64,000 nt of DNA from Capitulum mitella (taxonomy: Eukaryota; Arthropoda; Thecostraca; Pollicipedomorpha; Pollicipedidae), in NCBI GenBank assembly GCA_030062745.1, contig CP099840.1, forward strand, positions 31,251,006 to 31,315,005, given 5' to 3'. The notes under the pieces are model-generated. The model did no database searches. It was given only the letters and a program-made list of their open reading frames with translations, and was not told the origin of the DNA. Numbering within the stretch: position 1 is the first letter of the stretch; every line of letters starts with the position of its first letter. Shown here piece by piece: positions 60,701 to 64,000 of this stretch. A program made the translations under genes and the position numbers.

Positions 60701-63700
60701 TCCACCCCGGTCAGTCCTGTCCACTCGGCCAATTCTGTCCATCCCGGTCAGTCCTGCCCATCCCGGTCAGTCCTGTCCGCCCTGGTCAGTCCCGTCCACT
60801 CGGTCATTTCTGTTCATCCCTTCAGTCCTTACTTGCGTAGCTCGAGCCGCGACTTTCTCTGCCCGTTGGCAGCGTGCCGACGACGCCTGGAGGAGTCAGG
60901 TATTGGCCAGCCGGTCCAGCCCGCTGGCCGGCCGCCTGCCGCCGCTCGTCAGGGACCAGTACGCCGCAGGAGGCGTCGGCCCCAGAGCCGCAGGTCAGAG
61001 CTCGGCCGACCCGCTACATTTATTTTAATCACTCAGTTATTCAGCAATTAGTTTACAGTTACTTGGAAATAGTCTGTTGCCGACTTCACCGAAGAAGACA
61101 TCGTAATTCAGTTTCAAAATACGAAACATCATTTTAACCCCGGAAAACGCTTTCCATTCGACAAGCTTCTGAGTAAAACCACAATAAAAGGTTGCCCTGT
61201 GTTAACCACTCGCTGTCATACCGCTCGCGGGAAATACAAGTTTTTCTCGTGATTGTTGGATCCCGGTTACGGTGCGGCCGTAGGTGCGAGTTCGTGAATA
61301 CCTGAATCAGCTCCCCCATCTGCAGCGTACGAGGGCCGCTGCCAGGAGCTGAAGGAGACGGTGGACGAGAGTCTGGCCCGTGTGCGGGAACTGGAGGCCC
61401 AGCTGTTCGAGCTGAAGTGCAGTCGAGACCGCGGTGACAACGTCGAGGTCAGTGATCGCGGCATGCGCTGCATCCAGGGCAAGGAATCCAGTAAGAGAGC
61501 TCCTGTGGGCCTGGCCCCGAAAGCCGAATACGTGTGCATTATAAAGATATCAAGTTTAAGTAAACATTTTGCGGTTAAATCATTACAGTTTGATGCAGTT
61601 TAATCGTCACGAAGGAGGTCGTAATAATTTAACTACATCAGAGCTGCAGTGACCGAAAAATACCAGTCTGACGAAAACAGGCAGCAAAGGAAAGAGCGCC
61701 GAGGTTGTTCCCATTGTGCTAACTTGATGTGGACGACGACTGAGGCAGTAGGTGGATTACAAAAGCGGCACAATCTCTTAGACCGCCATTGAAGAACAGT
61801 ATCAGCGACGCTCCGTTCTTCCCGTCAGGTTCCTCTGCTGGCGGGCGCTGGTCTGCCAGAGATGACCGACCTGGGAGCACTGGGTGCCGGCCCCAGCTCC
61901 CTCTGCAAGCCGTTCCCTCAGATCCTGCGCATGACGGAAGTCAAGCTGCAGCAGGCCTACCAGAGCCTACTCACTGAACAGCACAAGAACAAACTACTGC
62001 ACAAAAATCTGCATGAAATCACCTCCAGGGTGAGCCTTGACTGTCGCGGCATGCATATCAGGGAATTCTTTTCGAATGTCTCTTCGCAAGGGAAATTTGT
62101 TAATTCGTGTGGAAATTGAAGCAAGCAGCGTATAACACGATATCTTGTTTTCTCCTCAAGTTTTCATTTTTCTTTGCATTGTTTTGCGCACAACCATCAG
62201 AACTATTTAAACCATCGTGGTTCATCGTGCTATGGCGAACAGCCAGACATTTGTAAAACTGCCATTGGACTTCTGCCTTCGACGTTTTTACGGATAAGTT
62301 TTCATAGGATCGACAGCACTACTCTGTCGTATTCACGCACGACACTCGGGTGCTTCACCGAGTGGGTGGTGAAACTGACGGTGAATTTTCAGCTGGAGCA
62401 GCACAGCGCTCAGACGGAGAAGCTGAAGGAGAGACTGTCCGGCTCGGTGGAGGAGCGGCGAGTGCTGCAGACCCGGCTCGCCGCCGCCGAGGGCTCGCTG
62501 GCCGAGACCCAGCGACAGCTGCAGGAGCTCAGGTCCGCTCGAGACGGGCTGCCGGTTAAACGCGGCACGGAACTCCCCATAGTATGTCTTACCGCAGGAC
62601 AACGGTGGTTGTCACTTCTCAAACTACGGGGCAGATCGCAGGACGGCAGTGGTTTAAATCTTTCGATTCGGGATGACAGTGATTACCAGTTACGTTATTG
62701 CGGAGCCTCGGGTGCAGCACACATGAACTCGCCTTTGACTATGCAAGCTCAGATGCAGCACAACTCATGACAGTTATGGTGATAGTTATTTACCGAAGGC
62801 ATCTTAAACTGGCGGCTGCGGGTACTCGGATATCACTTTCCCAGTCCTGGATAAGTTAAACTGCGCTTCACTTGAGCGCAGTTATGTCACGTTATGTTTG
62901 CTGTGCTTTCCGTCAGGGAAGAGCTGCACCGCAAGACTGAACTTTTGGCACAAACTTCACAGCACCTGGATGACCGGATCGAGCAGGTGATTTCATGTGG
63001 GATCAGTGCGTGAAGAATCGCCCACAAAAGTATTGCTCCTACGCTTCTCATAAAATGCTAGTCGTCTGATGGTCGACTGTGTGCTGTTTTCTTCCCAACG
63101 GGCAACCAAAAGGCTTTACTCTCACAAGAAGCTGGCATGCTACTACTAGAAGGGCTGCATTATGTTGCATCGCGACGCAAAATGGTCTAAAGCAGAACAG
63201 TCGACGTGGTCCGGCAGACGCAATTTTAATTCACCGTCTCGTCGCCAGGTGTCAGCACTGAATCGGGAGCTGGACGCCACCCGATCCGAGGCGGTACACG
63301 AGGCGCGTCTGGCGGCGGAGCGACTCGCAGAACTGAGAGAGCACATCGCCGAGCTGGAGGCCCGTACCTCCAAACAGGAGGCCGAAAACAGGCAGCTGCG
63401 CCAGGCCAGCGAGGAGGCCGGACACCTGTCTCAGGTCAGGAGAGACGGAACAACTGTCTCAGGTTAAGACCAGGACACCTGTCTCAGGTCAGGAGAGACA
63501 GGACACCTGTCTTAGGCTAGGGGAGACAGGACACCTGTCTCTGGTCAGGAGAGACAGCACACCTACAGACAGCACACCATGTCTCGGATTTCGGGAGCTG
63601 ACAAGGCGAAATACTCTGATGCTTTCTGACCCGTACGTGTCCGTCTGGTGACTTCACAAGTAATGGCACGTGCTGGGGTTTGAGTAAAAGTGACCTCTTA

Positions 63701-63995
63701 CGATCGCTGGTCGTTTTCCCTTATAAAGGAGAACTGCGGTTACGTTCTTGGCGTCGTTTGTGACGTCTCTGTTTTTCTTGGTGGGCAGAGCGAGCGCCGG
63801 CTCCGACAGCGGGTCATCGAGCTGCAGGGGAAGCTGGAGCAGAGCACCAGCACCGCCAAGATGTTGGAGAACTACATCCTCTTCCTGAAGTCGTCCTACA
63901 GCAAGATGTTTGGGGCGCCGACGCCGGTGCCGACGCCGGCCTTCGACCTGCCGGCGGGCATCAGGGATCTGCTGGAGCAGGCGGACGGCCAGTAG
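51751..63995 (+). CDS. Long coiled-coil protein, possibly centrosomal/spindle (SPICE1-like)
   Basis: Exons: 51751-51819, 52077-52307, 52647-52820, 53784-54245, 54491-54664, 55009-55593, 56129-56296, 56558-56794, 57160-57252, 59853-59996, 60873-60993, 61326-61447, 61829-62029, 62393-62532, 62917-62986, 63249-63434, 63789-63995; about 1,130 residues. Most introns are phase 0; the phase-1 and phase-2 ones also match across their junctions. The N-terminus is basic (GPKKPKPKKKK). The middle holds Ser/Arg, poly-Gln and Pro/Ala-rich low-complexity sequence around a conserved-looking block (LPQIPNISDMMACPGG). The C-terminal half is heptad-rich coiled coil (ELKETVDESLARVRELEAQL, LAELREHIAELEA) ending ENYILFLKSSYSKMFG. 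The basic start, coiled coil and exon order suggested a spindle/centriole protein such as SPICE1 from memory, but I could not confirm the family. Exons may be missing in the 57252-59853 gap, which contains a transposon. Start: ATG 51751, with no acceptor close upstream. Confidence 0.75.
54096..54206 (+). repeat. In-frame CAG/CTG-rich tract (poly-Gln)
   Basis: A run of CAGCAG and CAGCTG triplets within exon 53784-54245, coding for Gln interrupted by His, Leu and Val (e.g. PQQQQQLQHQQQQQL). Likely length-variable. Confidence 0.85.
57345..58580. mobile_element. Terminal-inverted-repeat element in an intron
   Basis: Left end CCCTTCACCGCCTGAAGGGT (from 57345, preceded by TTAA at 57341-57344); right end contains TGACACCCTCAGGCGGTC (to 58580) in inverted orientation, followed by TACA, perhaps a mutated TTAA. 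About 1.24 kb, no transposase frame, with TTGACCTTGACC motifs inside (near 57960 and 58260). Termini and target resemble the TTAA elements at 601 and 40074 but internal sequence differs. Confidence 0.65.
59992..60838 (+). repeat. 18-22-bp minisatellite made of copies of a splice donor
   Basis: About 44 units of the type CCCCGGTCAGTCCTGTCCA, starting at the true donor of exon 59853-59996 (CCCCCG|GTCAGT). Nearly every unit keeps GGTCAGT. The array runs to within about 35 bp of the next acceptor (60872), so it fills almost the whole intron. Long frames through it (e.g. 59828-61051) are repeat artefacts. Confidence 0.9.
63418..63575 (+). repeat. About 29-bp repeat made of copies of a splice donor
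   Basis: Five to six units containing GACACCTGTCTCAGGTCAGG. The first is the real junction of exon 63249-63434 (CTGTCTCAG|GTCAGG). Later copies read CTTAGGCTAGG and CTCTGGTCAGG and so are decaying. Confidence 0.85.
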
Positions 63996-64000
63996 CGGCC

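Noticed and set aside
59806-61051. Ser/Pro/Val-rich repetitive frame of about 400 residues
   Set aside because: It is the translation of the donor-copy minisatellite; similar frames exist in other registers, and the exons on both sides read in defined frames.

Overview
This is a eukaryotic, intron-rich genomic window, almost certainly from an arthropod. The evidence is GT..AG introns, GC-rich exons (GC-ending codons) set in more AT-rich introns, and several interstitial tracts of the arthropod telomere repeat TTAGG. A crustacean, perhaps a barnacle, is my guess from overall character; the sequence does not prove it. I see no bacterial operon, tRNA, rRNA or CRISPR array.

Layout. 1-9410: gene-poor, with a TTAA-flanked inverted-repeat transposon (601-1913), a nearly CpG-free block (about 5.0-7.8 kb) and possible 5' untranslated or promoter sequence. 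9415-32503 (+): a complete ceramide transfer protein gene (CERT: PH domain, serine-rich motif, coiled coil, FFAT motif, START domain). Its 10-kb intron holds a second well-formed start exon (18571-18930) that is in phase with the FFAT exon and could give an isoform without the PH domain. 35457-36837 (+): a three-exon gene for a 97-residue secreted Gly/Tyr-rich peptide, behind a TATA box. 44231-38189 (-): a seven-exon cyclin B gene with a CCAAT/CHR-type promoter and a one-base frameshift in exon 2; one of its introns carries a second copy of the TTAA transposon. 44.5-50.0 kb: intergenic, with an (AAT)n microsatellite, TTAGG-type tracts and a 1.1-kb imperfect palindrome. 50063-50719 (+): CWC15, a spliceosome component with an intronless coding region. 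51751-63995 (+): a gene of about 18 exons for a roughly 1,130-residue coiled-coil protein, possibly centrosomal or spindle-associated, ending at the window edge.

The most unusual pattern is that at least five minisatellite arrays in three genes begin exactly at an exon-intron junction and are made of repeated copies of that splice site. They sit on both sides of one CERT START exon, at the acceptor of the last exon of the secreted-peptide gene, and at two donors of the coiled-coil gene. Other signals are the cyclin B frameshift, proven by intron phase on both sides; the possible PH-less CERT promoter; nuclear-receptor half-site clusters carried by the TTAA transposon; and blocks almost devoid of CpG, where the palindrome's two arms show unequal CpG decay.

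The genes do not form one pathway. CERT serves ER-Golgi lipid transport. Cyclin B and perhaps the coiled-coil protein serve mitosis. CWC15 serves splicing. Exon boundaries were set by eye from GT/AG sites, reading phase and remembered family sequence.
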